DNA from: an uncultured Prevotella sp.
Lineage (GTDB): Bacteria; Bacteroidota; Bacteroidia; Bacteroidales; Bacteroidaceae
Length of the DNA: 33,406 bases
Direction: 5' to 3'
NCBI GenBank assembly: GCA_900762125.1
Contig: CAAFFL010000247.1
Coordinates: 1 to 33,406, forward strand
The notes beneath the pieces were generated by a model that searched no databases, was not told the DNA's origin, and saw only the letters and a list, made by a program, of their open reading frames with translations. Both the position numbers and the translations under genes were made by a program. This document shows positions 1 through 8,081 of this stretch, piece after piece. The stretch's first letter is position 1; each line of letters begins with the position of its first letter.

Positions 1-40
1 GAGAGAGGGCTTGTTCGGGTGTGATGGGTTTTCGGAGCAT
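1..40 (-). CDS. recX: RecX regulatory protein, N-terminal fragment
   Basis: Only the first 13 codons are in the window. The minus strand starts with ATG at 38-40 and reads MLRKPITPEQALS before leaving the window. The ITPEQAL start is typical of RecX in Bacteroidetes, and recX commonly follows prmC there. RecX modulates RecA filament activity. It lies 23 bases after the prmC stop codon, so the two are probably co-transcribed. The call rests on 13 residues plus gene order. Confidence 0.55.
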   Translation of the reverse strand, partial: MLRKPITPEQALS

Positions 41-63
41 GAGCGGTTTATTAACGGTGATGG

Positions 64-981
64 CTATCGCGACGGCAGGGGAGCCTGGGCAGCGCAGAAG
101 CGCTGGCGGCCAAACTGGTCGTTGGTGATGGTTACGTCCTGATAGTCGAGGGAGGCGAGGAGTGTGCGCAGGGCGTCGGTATAGAGAGGGTTGATCTCGA
201 AGAAGAGGCGGCCGCCAGGCCGCAGCGTCCACAGGCCATAGGTGGCGATAGCGCGGTAGAACCGGAGCGGGTCGTCGTCGGGAGCGAAGAGCGCCAGAGC
301 GGGCTCATGGTCAAGGACATTCGCGGACATCGCGGCGCGCTCCTTCTGGGCGATGTAGGGCGGGTTGGAGACGCTGAGGTCCCAACTTCGAACTTTGAAC
401 TTTGAACTTTGAACTTTGAACTTTGAACTGTGAGCTTGATTGTCTGCCGACAAAGCGAGGACATCTTGCAACTCGAAGTTGACGTTGGCCTTGAGAGCAT
501 GGGCGTTGTCGCGGGCGATGAGGAGCGCGTCGGGTGAAACGTCCCAGGCGGTGACCTCGGCGTTCCACAGGTCGAGGGCGAGGGTGACGGCGATGCATCC
601 ACTGCCCGTGCCGATGTCGAGGACCTGTAGCGGTGTCGGTGGCTGCAGGCCACAGTAGGGGCGGTTGGTCTCCTCGATGATGAGGCGGCAGAGCTGTTCC
701 GTCTCCGGCCGGGGGATGAGGACGCCGGGCGCCACATGGAACTGGCGACCGCAGAACGTGGCGTGGCCCAGCACATACTGCACCGGCTCGCCGTCGCGGA
801 GGCGTGCCATGTCGTGCTCCAGCTGGTCACGGTCGCTGGCTGACAGCGTGTCCACCTTGCCCATGACGACGTCGGTGAGAGTCATCTGGAAGCGGTCGTC
901 GAGTACAAGGCGAATGATGGCCTGCGCCTCGCGGGCGTCGTAGTGCGGCAGGAGCTGGTGCCAAAGGTCGGAGTAAGTCAT
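64..981 (-). CDS. prmC: Peptide chain release factor N5-glutamine methyltransferase
   Basis: PrmC (HemK) methylates the glutamine of the GGQ motif in release factors RF1 and RF2, using S-adenosylmethionine, in the cytosol. The 305-residue protein has the SAM-binding motif VLDIGTGSG and the catalytic NPPY motif (SNPPYIAQ). I chose the ATG at 979-981 (MTYSDLWHQ). The reading frame stays open 19 codons further upstream, but those residues overlap the likely promoter at 986-993 and do not resemble the family. Oddity: between the DVLAL segment and NPPY is an insertion, SSKFKVQSSKFKV, encoded by a 7-bp tandem repeat (384-432). Seven is not a multiple of three, so gain or loss of one unit would break the gene. 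It is divergent from the small gene at 1132 and ribD, and recX follows downstream. Confidence 0.95.
   Translation of the reverse strand: MTYSDLWHQLLPHYDAREAQAIIRLVLDDRFQMTLTDVVMGKVDTLSASDRDQLEHDMARLRDGEPVQYVLGHATFCGRQFHVAPGVLIPRPETEQLCRLIIEETNRPYCGLQPPTPLQVLDIGTGSGCIAVTLALDLWNAEVTAWDVSPDALLIARDNAHALKANVNFELQDVLALSADNQAHSSKFKVQSSKFKVRSWDLSVSNPPYIAQKERAAMSANVLDHEPALALFAPDDDPLRFYRAIATYGLWTLRPGGRLFFEINPLYTDALRTLLASLDYQDVTITNDQFGRQRFCAAQAPLPSR
384..432. repeat. 7-bp tandem repeat inside prmC
   Basis: Seven units in a row on the plus strand: AACTTCG (384-390, one mismatch), five perfect AACTTTG (391-425), and AACTGTG (426-432, one mismatch). It lies inside the prmC reading frame and encodes the repeated SSKFKV-type segment. 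Because the unit is 7 bp, three units are needed to return to frame. Confidence 0.95.
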
Positions 982-985
982 AAGG

Positions 986-993
986 CAAAGGTA
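986..993 (-). promoter_or_regulatory. -7 promoter box of prmC (TACCTTTG)
   Basis: The minus strand reads TACCTTTG, matching the Bacteroidetes -7 consensus TAnnTTTG, ending 4 bases before the prmC ATG. It implies an extremely short leader. I see no well-spaced -33 TTTG. Confidence 0.6.
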
Positions 994-1090
994 CAGTTTT
1001 AATTTCAAAGCTGAACGACAAAACAGTGATAACTTCATCTTTTCCCGAAAAAAGAATGCTTTTTCCCTTGCAGGAATGGAGAGAAGTCGT

Positions 1091-1098
1091 TATCTTTG
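1091..1098 (+). promoter_or_regulatory. -7 promoter box before the small gene and ribD (TATCTTTG)
   Basis: TATCTTTG fits the Bacteroidetes -7 consensus. It sits only 5 bases before an ATG at 1104, so transcription would start at or near that ATG. That favours the ATG at 1132 as the used start, unless the upstream ATG is read leaderless. Confidence 0.6.
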
Positions 1099-1131
1099 CC
1101 AACATGAAGAAAAGAATTGGGCAAATGGCTG

Positions 1132-1296
1132 ATGGACATCGCCAAGTATATGGTCACGGCACTATTGCTGTCTTCTGTATTTGGTGATATGAACCAGGTA
1201 GGCATATATGCCAGTGTTATCGTAGCTACGGCAATTACGTTAGGCTGGGGCTTATACCTAGTCAGAGATGAGAAAGATAATAAGAAAGGTAAATAA
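1132..1296 (+). CDS. Small membrane protein, DUF6722-like
   Basis: A 54-residue protein, MDIAKYMVTALLLSSVFGDM onwards, with two hydrophobic stretches (about residues 7-17 and 26-43) and a lysine-rich tail (DEKDNKKGK). It resembles small DUF6722-type proteins that sit next to ribD in Bacteroidetes; function is unknown. Those I remember begin MKKELGKWLMDIAKY. Here ATG-AAG-AAA at 1104 is followed by an A run that puts this start one base out of frame with GAATTGGGCAAATGGCTG. Removing one A would restore the classic N-terminus. So either translation starts at 1132, or this is a one-base frameshift or sequencing error. The family match is from memory. Confidence 0.65.
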   Translation: MDIAKYMVTALLLSSVFGDMNQVGIYASVIVATAITLGWGLYLVRDEKDNKKGK

Positions 1297-1395
1297 ATGG
1301 GTGCAATTGTTATTTCAATATTTGTTTCTCTGGTAGCTTGCATTGGAGGCTTATATTTTTATATGCAAGACAGAAAAGAGCAGCATGGCTACTGA
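1297..1395 (+). CDS. Very small single-helix membrane peptide
   Basis: A 32-residue ORF (MGAIVISIFVSLVAC...) starts directly after the TAA of the preceding gene and ends 11 bases inside ribD. It has one hydrophobic segment (residues 3-23) followed by a charged end, MQDRKEQHGY. The butt-joined start and the overlap with ribD suggest translational coupling in a three-gene unit. Function is unknown, and it could be a leader that only couples translation. Confidence 0.5.
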   Translation: MGAIVISIFVSLVACIGGLYFYMQDRKEQHGY

Positions 1396-2341
1396 TGAGT
1401 ACTACATGCGCCGCTGTCTGCAACTGGCAGAGAACGGGCGCCGGAACGCCAAGCCAAACCCGATGGTGGGTGCGGTCATCGTGAGCGCCGATGGACGAAT
1501 CATCGGCGAGGGCTATCATGCCCGTTGTGGCGAGGGTCATGCGGAGGTGAACGCCTTCGCCTCGGTGCGGAAGGAGGATGAGCCGTTGCTCCGGGAGGCC
1601 ACCATCTACGTGTCGCTGGAGCCTTGCTCCCACTGGGGCAAGACGCCACCGTGTGCCGACCTTATAATTAAGAAAGGTGTGCGTCGCTGCGTCTGTGGAT
1701 GCATCGACCCGTTTTCGAAGGTGCAGGGCCGCGGTGTGCAGAAGCTTCGCGCGGCGGGCATCGACGTCACCGTCGGTGTGCTGGAGCAGGAGTGCCTGGC
1801 GCTGAACCGGCGGTTCATCACGTTCAACACCCATCAGCGACCCTACATTATATTAAAGTGGTGTGAGACCGCTAACCACGTCATCGGTCGCCATGGCTCG
1901 CGGATGCAGATCTCCACACCGTTCACCCAGATGCTCTCCCACAAGCTGCGCACGGAGAACGAGGCGATCCTCGTCGGCCGTGGCACGCTGGAGAACGACC
2001 ATCCACAGCTGAACGTCCGGGAATGGAGTGGTGACGCCCCAGAGCGACTGGTGCTCACCCATCATCCGGAGGCCGTTCCCACGGGATTCTTGGCCTTCGA
2101 CAGCATCGATGCGGTGCTGCAACACCTCTATGAAGAGAAGAAGCAGAGCCTCATCGTTGAGGGCGGACAAAAAACGCTCCAGGCGTTCCTGGAGCGTGAC
2201 TTGTGGGATGAGATCCGTGTGGAGCGTGCGCCATGGACTGCCACGGGCGACGTGCTGGCGCCGACATTACCCCTACATCTTCAGGTAATGAAAGCAGAGG
2301 AATATGATGGGAATAGCATCGTGACCTATTCCCGGGAATGA
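1385..2341 (+). CDS. ribD: Riboflavin biosynthesis protein RibD (deaminase/reductase)
   Basis: Bifunctional enzyme of riboflavin synthesis: deaminates the GTP-derived pyrimidine, then reduces its ribosyl group with NADPH. The N-terminal cytidine-deaminase-like domain has the zinc motif GHAEVNA plus PCSHWGKTPPC. The C-terminal reductase domain has ILVGRGTLENDHPQLNVR and the glycine-rich LIVEGGQKTL. The ATG at 1385 gives MATDEYYMRRCLQLAE and 318 residues, which fits the family. The frame is open 14 codons upstream, but that part encodes the preceding tiny membrane peptide in another frame. Confidence 0.95.
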   Translation: MATDEYYMRRCLQLAENGRRNAKPNPMVGAVIVSADGRIIGEGYHARCGEGHAEVNAFASVRKEDEPLLREATIYVSLEPCSHWGKTPPCADLIIKKGVRRCVCGCIDPFSKVQGRGVQKLRAAGIDVTVGVLEQECLALNRRFITFNTHQRPYIILKWCETANHVIGRHGSRMQISTPFTQMLSHKLRTENEAILVGRGTLENDHPQLNVREWSGDAPERLVLTHHPEAVPTGFLAFDSIDAVLQHLYEEKKQSLIVEGGQKTLQAFLERDLWDEIRVERAPWTATGDVLAPTLPLHLQVMKAEEYDGNSIVTYSRE

Positions 2342-2346
2342 CCTGA

Positions 2347-3633
2347 TTACTTACACGTCATGATTTTGAGCACCATGTCGTCGGTGGGACACATAGCCTC
2401 CTTACCGATGGAGGTGAGGTTGTGGATGGACTTGTCCACATCCTCGTCGATGATGCCCTCGGCGGCCGTGACATGCTCGCCCTCGATGCTCAGCAAGGCA
2501 GAGAGCAACGCCGAGTTGACGCCCGAGCAAATCTTGATGGAGCACGACGGCTTGGCTCCGTCGCAGATCATGCCGGTGAGGTTGGCAATCATGTTCTTCA
2601 CGGCGTGGCACACGCGGGTGTAGTCGCCGCCCATGAGGTAGACGATGCCGCACGAAGAGCCGATGCTTGCCACGACACAGCCGCAGAGCGCGGACAGCTT
2701 GCCGAGGCTCTGCTTGATGTAGATGGCGGTGAGGTGAGAGAGGGTGAGGGCGCGGATGAGCTCCTCCTCGGTATTCTCGTTCTCCTCGGCATAGACTGCC
2801 ACGGGGTTTGTCGCGCAGATGCCTTGGTTGCCGGAGCCGCTGTTGCTCATCACGGGGATCATCGCGCCGCCCATACGAGCGTCGCAGGCCAGTGCCGTCA
2901 TGGAGATGATGTGGCTGAAGATGGTCTTGCCGAAGATGCCGTGACTCAAGGGTCGGTCGATGGTCTTGCCGAGGCAGTGACCATAGTTGCCCTTGCGGCT
3001 CTCCTCGGCAGCACGGATGTTATAGTCGCGTGTCTTGAGGATGAAGCGCAGCTCGTCGATGGGCGATGTCGTGGCAAAGTCCCACACCATCCGGAGGGTC
3101 AGGGCAATGCCGCTGTCCTCCGTGCCACCGTCGACACACTGCTGCTTGTCGAGCAGCACGTTGCCGTTGCGGTCTTCGTAGACGAAGTTGGTGTGCGAGC
3201 CGGCGATGATGGCCGTGGCGTGGTCATCCCCTGCTTGGCAGGTGATCTCGATGTAGAGCTTCTCGGTGATGTTCTCCTTCAGCCGGATGTCGATGTGCTT
3301 GGGGTCAGCGATGAACGCCTTGCCCTCCTCGAGCGTCTCTGGTGTGAGGTCCTTGAGCACCTCGAGCTGATACTCGCTCTTGCCGACGATGGCACCAAGA
3401 GCGATGGCGATGGGCAGGCCGATCATGCCTGTGCCGGGGATGCCGACGCCCATAGCGTTCTTGAGCATGTTGGCGCTGAGCAGCGCGGTGATCTTCTCCG
3501 GCTTTTTGCCCAAGTCCTCCGTGGCCCGTGCCACGCAGAGCGCCACAGCCATCGGCTCCGTACAGCCGACGGCAGGAACCACCTCCTGGTTGATGAGAGC
3601 AAGGATCTGCTCACGAATATTTTTATCAAGCAT
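2347..3633 (-). CDS. cyuA: L-cysteine desulfidase (CyuA/UPF0597, serine dehydratase alpha-like)
   Basis: A 428-residue protein of the UPF0597/YhaM family. Characterised members split L-cysteine into hydrogen sulfide, ammonia and pyruvate using an iron-sulfur cluster. Visible family marks are AVGCTEP (Cys24), the serine-dehydratase-like SNSGSGNQGI and CDGAKPSCSIKICSG, which hold likely cluster ligands. It starts one base after the dsbD stop codon on the same strand, so the two form an operon. That joins cysteine breakdown to periplasmic thiol reduction. Its stop lies 5 bases from the convergent ribD stop with no room for a separate terminator. It could be described simply as a serine dehydratase subunit alpha family protein; the desulfidase activity is by family. 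Confidence 0.9.
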   Translation of the reverse strand: MLDKNIREQILALINQEVVPAVGCTEPMAVALCVARATEDLGKKPEKITALLSANMLKNAMGVGIPGTGMIGLPIAIALGAIVGKSEYQLEVLKDLTPETLEEGKAFIADPKHIDIRLKENITEKLYIEITCQAGDDHATAIIAGSHTNFVYEDRNGNVLLDKQQCVDGGTEDSGIALTLRMVWDFATTSPIDELRFILKTRDYNIRAAEESRKGNYGHCLGKTIDRPLSHGIFGKTIFSHIISMTALACDARMGGAMIPVMSNSGSGNQGICATNPVAVYAEENENTEEELIRALTLSHLTAIYIKQSLGKLSALCGCVVASIGSSCGIVYLMGGDYTRVCHAVKNMIANLTGMICDGAKPSCSIKICSGVNSALLSALLSIEGEHVTAAEGIIDEDVDKSIHNLTSIGKEAMCPTDDMVLKIMTCK

Positions 3634-3634
3634 A

Positions 3635-5722
3635 TTATTTATAGTTCTCTAAGCCTTTGTTGAGGAACTCGACGTATGCAGGGATGTCCTCCTTATAGCT
3701 GAACGAGCCGTTGAGCGGATCGCCATTGTTGTCGACAGCGACGTAGAACGGCTGAGCGTTGGCACCGAACTTATGGCTCTGGAGGTAGCTCCACTTGTCG
3801 CCAACGGTGCGCAGGGTGCGCTGCTGGCCATTCTCGTTGACCTCGATGGGCTCTGGCAACGGCGTCTTGTCGTCGACGAAGAGGGAGATGAGGACATAGT
3901 CTTTCTCCAGCTTCGAAGCCACCTGCGGGTCGGTCCATACGGCAGCCTCCATCTTCCGGCAGTTCACGCAGCCGAAGCCGGTGAAGTCGATGAGGACGGG
4001 CTTATGCTGCGCCTTTGCGGCGGCCATACCCTCTTCGTAGTTGGTGTATTTTGCTGTGACGACCTTCGTGTTGAGGTTGAAGTCCTGCGTGGTGATAGGC
4101 GGTGCGAATGCCGACACTGCCTTGCAGGGAGCACCCCAGAGGCCGGGGAGCATGTAGATGGCGAAGGCCACGGAGCAGAGTCCGAGCATCACGGCGGGCA
4201 CCGGCATCGGGCGGTTTAGTTCGCCGCCAATCTCGTCGCTACGGAACTTCAGCCAGCCGATGAGGTAGCAGCCCAGGGCGAGGAAGATGACGATCCAGAG
4301 CGAGAGGAATGTCTCACGGTCGAGGATGTGCCAGCCATAGGCGAGGTCGGCGACGCTGAGGAACTTCAGCGAGAACGCGAGCTCGACGAAGCCGAGGACG
4401 ACCTTGATCTGGTTCATCCACGAGCCACTGCGCGGGCTCTTCTTCATCAGCGTGGGGAACATGGCGAAGAGGGAGAACGGGATGGCGAGTGCCAGGGCGA
4501 AGCCAAGCATACCCACGGCGGGGCCTACCCAGTTGCCGCTGGTCACGGTCTCCACGAGCAGCAGGCCGATGATCGGCGCGGTGCAGGAGAACGAGACGAG
4601 GACGAGGGTGAACGCCATGAGGAAGATGGAGAGCAGGCCAGTGGTCTGCGAGGCCTTGGAGTCTACCTTGTTGCCCCACGAGTCGGGGAGCTTGATCTCA
4701 AACCATCCGAAGAAGCTCACGGCGAAGACCACGAGCAGGAGGAAGAGGAAGATGTTGAACACGGCGTTCGTCGACAGCGCATTCAGCGTGTTCGGGCCGA
4801 AGATGGCCGTCACGCCGAGGCCGAGGGCGAGGTAGATGACGACGATGGAGATGCCGTAGGTCACGGCGTCACGGATACCCTTCTTACGGTCGTCCTTGGC
4901 GCGCTTAAGGAAGAAGCTGACCGTCATCGGGATGATGGGCCAGATGCAGGGCATCACGAGGGCGAGCAGTCCGCCGATGAGACCCATGAAGAAGATGTAC
5001 CACAGCGAGTGACCGGCGATGGCGCCTGTGCCACCCATCTGCTGGAGCTGCTTGATGACAGGTCGCCAAAGCAGGTCCTTGTCGGCCTGCGAGAGGTTGG
5101 CGGCAGCTGCGGCAGCTGCGGCGCTGTCGGCCTTCACCTTCGCCAGCGAGTCAGTGTTAGGCAGGGTGGCGAGAATAGCCTCATCTGCCTCCCCAGCTGC
5201 CTCAGCCTCGGCAGCCTCATCCTTAGGGTTTGCGGTAGCAGCCGCTTTATCGGCCTTGGCATCTACTGCTGGCGCCTTGCCTGTCTGCTTGAAGGGCACA
5301 TCCGTCGGCGGCATGCAGTTCTGATCGTTGCAGGCACCATAGTTGAGATAGACGTCGATGTTGTAGTTGGGCTTGGTGAACTTCACCTTCTGCACGAATT
5401 GCACCGATCCCTCAAAGTAGCGCAACGTCATCTCGAACAGTTTGTCGTATGACTTGATCTCGTGGCCCTTCGGCGTAAGCTTGCCGACGAGCTCCACGCC
5501 GTCAAGCTTGTTGGCGTGGAACGTGGCCTCGATCGGTCCGTCGCTGCCGAGGTTGGTGGAATAGACATGCCATCCCTTGTCGATCTTACCGGTGAAGATG
5601 ATTTCGCCCTGCGCTGTGCCGTTGGTCTTCAGCTGGGTGGAGAACTTCACGGGGTTGAGCATCTGGGCATTGGCCATGATGGTAACGAGCATCAACAGGG
5701 CCAGGGTTATTGCTTTTTTCAT
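3635..5722 (-). CDS. dsbD: Thiol:disulfide interchange protein DsbD (cytochrome c biogenesis type)
   Basis: DsbD passes electrons from cytosolic thioredoxin across the inner membrane to periplasmic thiols. The 695 residues show the full layout: signal peptide (1-19), N-terminal periplasmic domain (about 20-145) with Cys131 and Cys136, an Ala/Asp/Glu-rich linker (150-215), a multi-helix membrane domain (about 238-535) with Cys259 (MPCIWPIIP) and Cys380 (SFSCTAPI), and a C-terminal thioredoxin-like domain with CVNC (585-588). The linker is unusually long and alanine-rich, and part of it is a GCN-codon run. cyuA follows one base later. A hairpin at 5829-5865 separates it from metG upstream. Confidence 0.95.
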   Translation of the reverse strand: MKKAITLALLMLVTIMANAQMLNPVKFSTQLKTNGTAQGEIIFTGKIDKGWHVYSTNLGSDGPIEATFHANKLDGVELVGKLTPKGHEIKSYDKLFEMTLRYFEGSVQFVQKVKFTKPNYNIDVYLNYGACNDQNCMPPTDVPFKQTGKAPAVDAKADKAAATANPKDEAAEAEAAGEADEAILATLPNTDSLAKVKADSAAAAAAAANLSQADKDLLWRPVIKQLQQMGGTGAIAGHSLWYIFFMGLIGGLLALVMPCIWPIIPMTVSFFLKRAKDDRKKGIRDAVTYGISIVVIYLALGLGVTAIFGPNTLNALSTNAVFNIFLFLLLVVFAVSFFGWFEIKLPDSWGNKVDSKASQTTGLLSIFLMAFTLVLVSFSCTAPIIGLLLVETVTSGNWVGPAVGMLGFALALAIPFSLFAMFPTLMKKSPRSGSWMNQIKVVLGFVELAFSLKFLSVADLAYGWHILDRETFLSLWIVIFLALGCYLIGWLKFRSDEIGGELNRPMPVPAVMLGLCSVAFAIYMLPGLWGAPCKAVSAFAPPITTQDFNLNTKVVTAKYTNYEEGMAAAKAQHKPVLIDFTGFGCVNCRKMEAAVWTDPQVASKLEKDYVLISLFVDDKTPLPEPIEVNENGQQRTLRTVGDKWSYLQSHKFGANAQPFYVAVDNNGDPLNGSFSYKEDIPAYVEFLNKGLENYK

Positions 5723-5828
5723 TGCTTATTAGGATTATCTCTTTTTAATAATACTTTCTTTTATAGATACGTGTAATTATGCAAAAGGGTTACTTTAAAA
5801 GCAGATTATTGACAGAATTTAACTAATA

Positions 5829-5865
5829 AGAGCCATTCACTGGGTATTGCTCAATGAATGGCTCT
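5829..5865 (-). terminator. Terminator hairpin after metG
   Basis: An 11-bp perfect stem (AGAGCCATTCA / TGAATGGCTCT) with a 15-base loop, followed on the minus strand by TTATTAGTT. It lies between metG and dsbD, which run the same way. The core GAGCCATTC recurs in the hairpin at 15194-15234. Confidence 0.6.
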
Positions 5866-5880
5866 ATATGTAATCCACAT

Positions 5881-5908
5881 CCCCTCCTTTGGAGGGGCTT
5901 GGGGGGGA
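5881..5908. repeat. GC-rich palindromic repeat abutting the metG stop
   Basis: CCCCTCC-TTT-GGAGGGG (5881-5897) followed by CTTGGGGGGG. It touches the metG stop codon and resembles elements at 15130-15173, 15260-15315 and 11841-11890, so it looks like a dispersed short palindromic family. Confidence 0.6.
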
Positions 5909-7984
5909 TTAACTGATTTGTGATCCCGGCTTCACCTCGCTGAGCGTCGTGGTGACGGCGAGTGAGCCATCGAAGTTGACAGCGGAGAGGATCATGCCCT
6001 GGCTCTCGATGCCCATCATCTTGCGGGGTGCGAGGTTGGCGATGAAGAGCACGTCCTTGCCTATGAGGTCCTCGGGCTTATAGAACTTTGCGATGCCGGA
6101 GAGGATCGTGCGGTCCGTGCCGGAGCCATCGTCGATGGTGAACTGGAGCAGTTTGTTGCTCTTCTTCACTGGTTGGCAGGCTTTGATGTGTCCCACACGG
6201 ATGTCGAGCTTCTCCCACTGGTCGAAGGCGATGTTCTCCTTGATGGGCAGTGCCTTATACTCTGCAGCAGCCTTTGCAGCCTCGTTGGCCTCCTTCGTGG
6301 CCTGGAGCTTGTCAAGCTGTGCCTGGATGGCGTCGTCCTCAATCTTCTCGAAGAGCAGATGGGGCTCAGCAAGCTGATGGCCCGCTTCGAGGAGTGTGGT
6401 GCTGCCAAGCTCCGCCCAGTCGAAGGTCTGGAGGTTGAGCATCTCGCGGAGGTCGCGGCTGGAGAACGGCAGGAACGGCTCGAAGGCGATGGCGAGGTTG
6501 GCGCAGAGCTGCAGGGAGATGTTGAGGATGGTCTCCACACGCTTCGGGTCGGTCTTCCACACCTTCCATGGCTCGCACTCGGTGATGTAGCGGTTGCCGA
6601 TGCGTGCGAGGTTCATCGCCTCAAACTGTGCCTCGCGGAACTTGAAGTTGTTGAGGAAGCTCTCCACCTTCTGCTTCACGTCCTTGAACTCCTCGATGGC
6701 CTTGCGGTCCACATCCTGCAGCTCGCCGCAGGCGGGCACGACGCCGTTCCAATATTTCTTTGTCAGCTGCAGGGCGCGGTTGACGAAGTTGCCGTAGATG
6801 GCGACGAGCTCGGAGTTGTTGCGCTCCTGGAAGTCACGCCACGTGAAGTTGTTGTCCTTCGTTTCCGGCGCATTGGCAGTGAGCACATAGCGCAGCACGT
6901 CCTGCTTGCCGGGGAAGTCCTTGAGGTATTCGTCGAGCCAGACAGCCCAGTTGCGGGAGGTGGAAATCTTGTCGTTCTCGAGGTTGAGGAACTCGTTGGC
7001 AGGGACGTTGTCGGGGAGGATGAAGTCGCCGTAGGCCTTGAGCATCGTCGGGAAGATGATGCAGTGGAAGACGATGTTGTCCTTGCCGATGAAGTGGACG
7101 AGGCGTGTCTCAGGGTCTTTCCACCACGTCTCCCAGTTGCCAAACTTCTCAGGATTGTTCTTGCAGAGCTCAATCGTATTAGAGATGTACCCGATAGGGG
7201 CGTCGAACCACACGTAGAGCACCTTGCCCTCGGCACCCTCCACGGGGACGGGGATACCCCAGTCGAGGTCACGTGTCATGGCACGCGGCTGCAGGTCCAT
7301 GTCGAGCCAACTCTTGCACTGGCCGTAGACGTTCGAACGCCACTCCTTATGTCCGCCCAAGATCCACTCCTTCAGCCACTCCTGATAGTTGTTCAGGGGG
7401 AGGTACCAGTTCTTGGTCTTGCGGATCTCCGGCTTGGCGCCGCTGATGGTGGAGTGGGGATCGATGAGCTCCATAGGGCTGAGGTCGGAGCCACACTTCT
7501 CGCACTGGTCGCCGTAGGCATTGGGATTGCCACAGTGGGGGCAGGTGCCCATGATGTAACGGTCGGCGAGGAACTGCTTGGCCTCGGGGTCATAGTATTG
7601 CTCCGTCTCCTTCTCCACGAGCTTCCCGTCGTCGTAGAGCTTGCGGAAGAAGTCGGCAGCAAACTTATGGTGCGTCTCGCTCGTCGTGCGACTGTAGACG
7701 TCGAAGCTGATGCCGAACTCCTTGAACGAGTCCTTGATGATCTTGTGGTAGCGGTCGCAGACGTCCTGCGGCGTGCAGCCTTCCTTCTTGGCGCGGATGG
7801 TGATGGGCACACCATGCTCATCCGAACCGCCGATGAACACCACGTCTTCGCCCTTCAGCCGAAGGTAGCGCACGTAGATGTCGGCGGGAACATACACTCC
7901 GGCGAGGTGACCAATGTGCACACCGCCATTGGCGTAAGGCAGCGCCGCGGTGACCGTAGTCCGCTTGAATTTCTTAGCTTCCAT
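5909..7984 (-). CDS. metG: Methionyl-tRNA synthetase
   Basis: Charges tRNA(Met) with methionine in the cytosol. The 691-residue protein has the class I signature HIGH at residues 23-26 (GGVHIGHLAG), a four-cysteine zinc knuckle (CPHCGNPNAYGDQCEKCG) and the KMSKS-type loop KISTS. The C-terminus, after the lysine/alanine-rich region, is an EMAP-II-like tRNA-binding domain (IAFDQWEKLDIRVGHI through NLAPRKMMGIESQGM). This is the long form with four cysteines. The ATG at 7982-7984 is preceded by a promoter box at 8020-8027. Confidence 0.97.
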   Translation of the reverse strand: MEAKKFKRTTVTAALPYANGGVHIGHLAGVYVPADIYVRYLRLKGEDVVFIGGSDEHGVPITIRAKKEGCTPQDVCDRYHKIIKDSFKEFGISFDVYSRTTSETHHKFAADFFRKLYDDGKLVEKETEQYYDPEAKQFLADRYIMGTCPHCGNPNAYGDQCEKCGSDLSPMELIDPHSTISGAKPEIRKTKNWYLPLNNYQEWLKEWILGGHKEWRSNVYGQCKSWLDMDLQPRAMTRDLDWGIPVPVEGAEGKVLYVWFDAPIGYISNTIELCKNNPEKFGNWETWWKDPETRLVHFIGKDNIVFHCIIFPTMLKAYGDFILPDNVPANEFLNLENDKISTSRNWAVWLDEYLKDFPGKQDVLRYVLTANAPETKDNNFTWRDFQERNNSELVAIYGNFVNRALQLTKKYWNGVVPACGELQDVDRKAIEEFKDVKQKVESFLNNFKFREAQFEAMNLARIGNRYITECEPWKVWKTDPKRVETILNISLQLCANLAIAFEPFLPFSSRDLREMLNLQTFDWAELGSTTLLEAGHQLAEPHLLFEKIEDDAIQAQLDKLQATKEANEAAKAAAEYKALPIKENIAFDQWEKLDIRVGHIKACQPVKKSNKLLQFTIDDGSGTDRTILSGIAKFYKPEDLIGKDVLFIANLAPRKMMGIESQGMILSAVNFDGSLAVTTTLSEVKPGSQIS

Positions 7985-8019
7985 CTGTTATGTATTGCTT
8001 TGTTTTTTCTTTCGGAGTG

Positions 8020-8027
8020 CAAAATTA
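8020..8027 (-). promoter_or_regulatory. -7 promoter box of metG (TAATTTTG)
   Basis: The minus strand reads TAATTTTG, matching TAnnTTTG, 35 bases before the metG start codon. No clear -33 element is seen. Confidence 0.55.
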
Positions 8028-8081
8028 CACAATTTAATCCACATACCGAGCAGAGAAAGCAACTTTCTTTTTTATTATACC

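Noticed and set aside
2422..3663. Long plus-strand open frame opposite cyuA
   Set aside because: It is a shadow of cyuA: high-GC antisense frame with low-complexity His/Ala/Val/Leu/Glu content and no family features.
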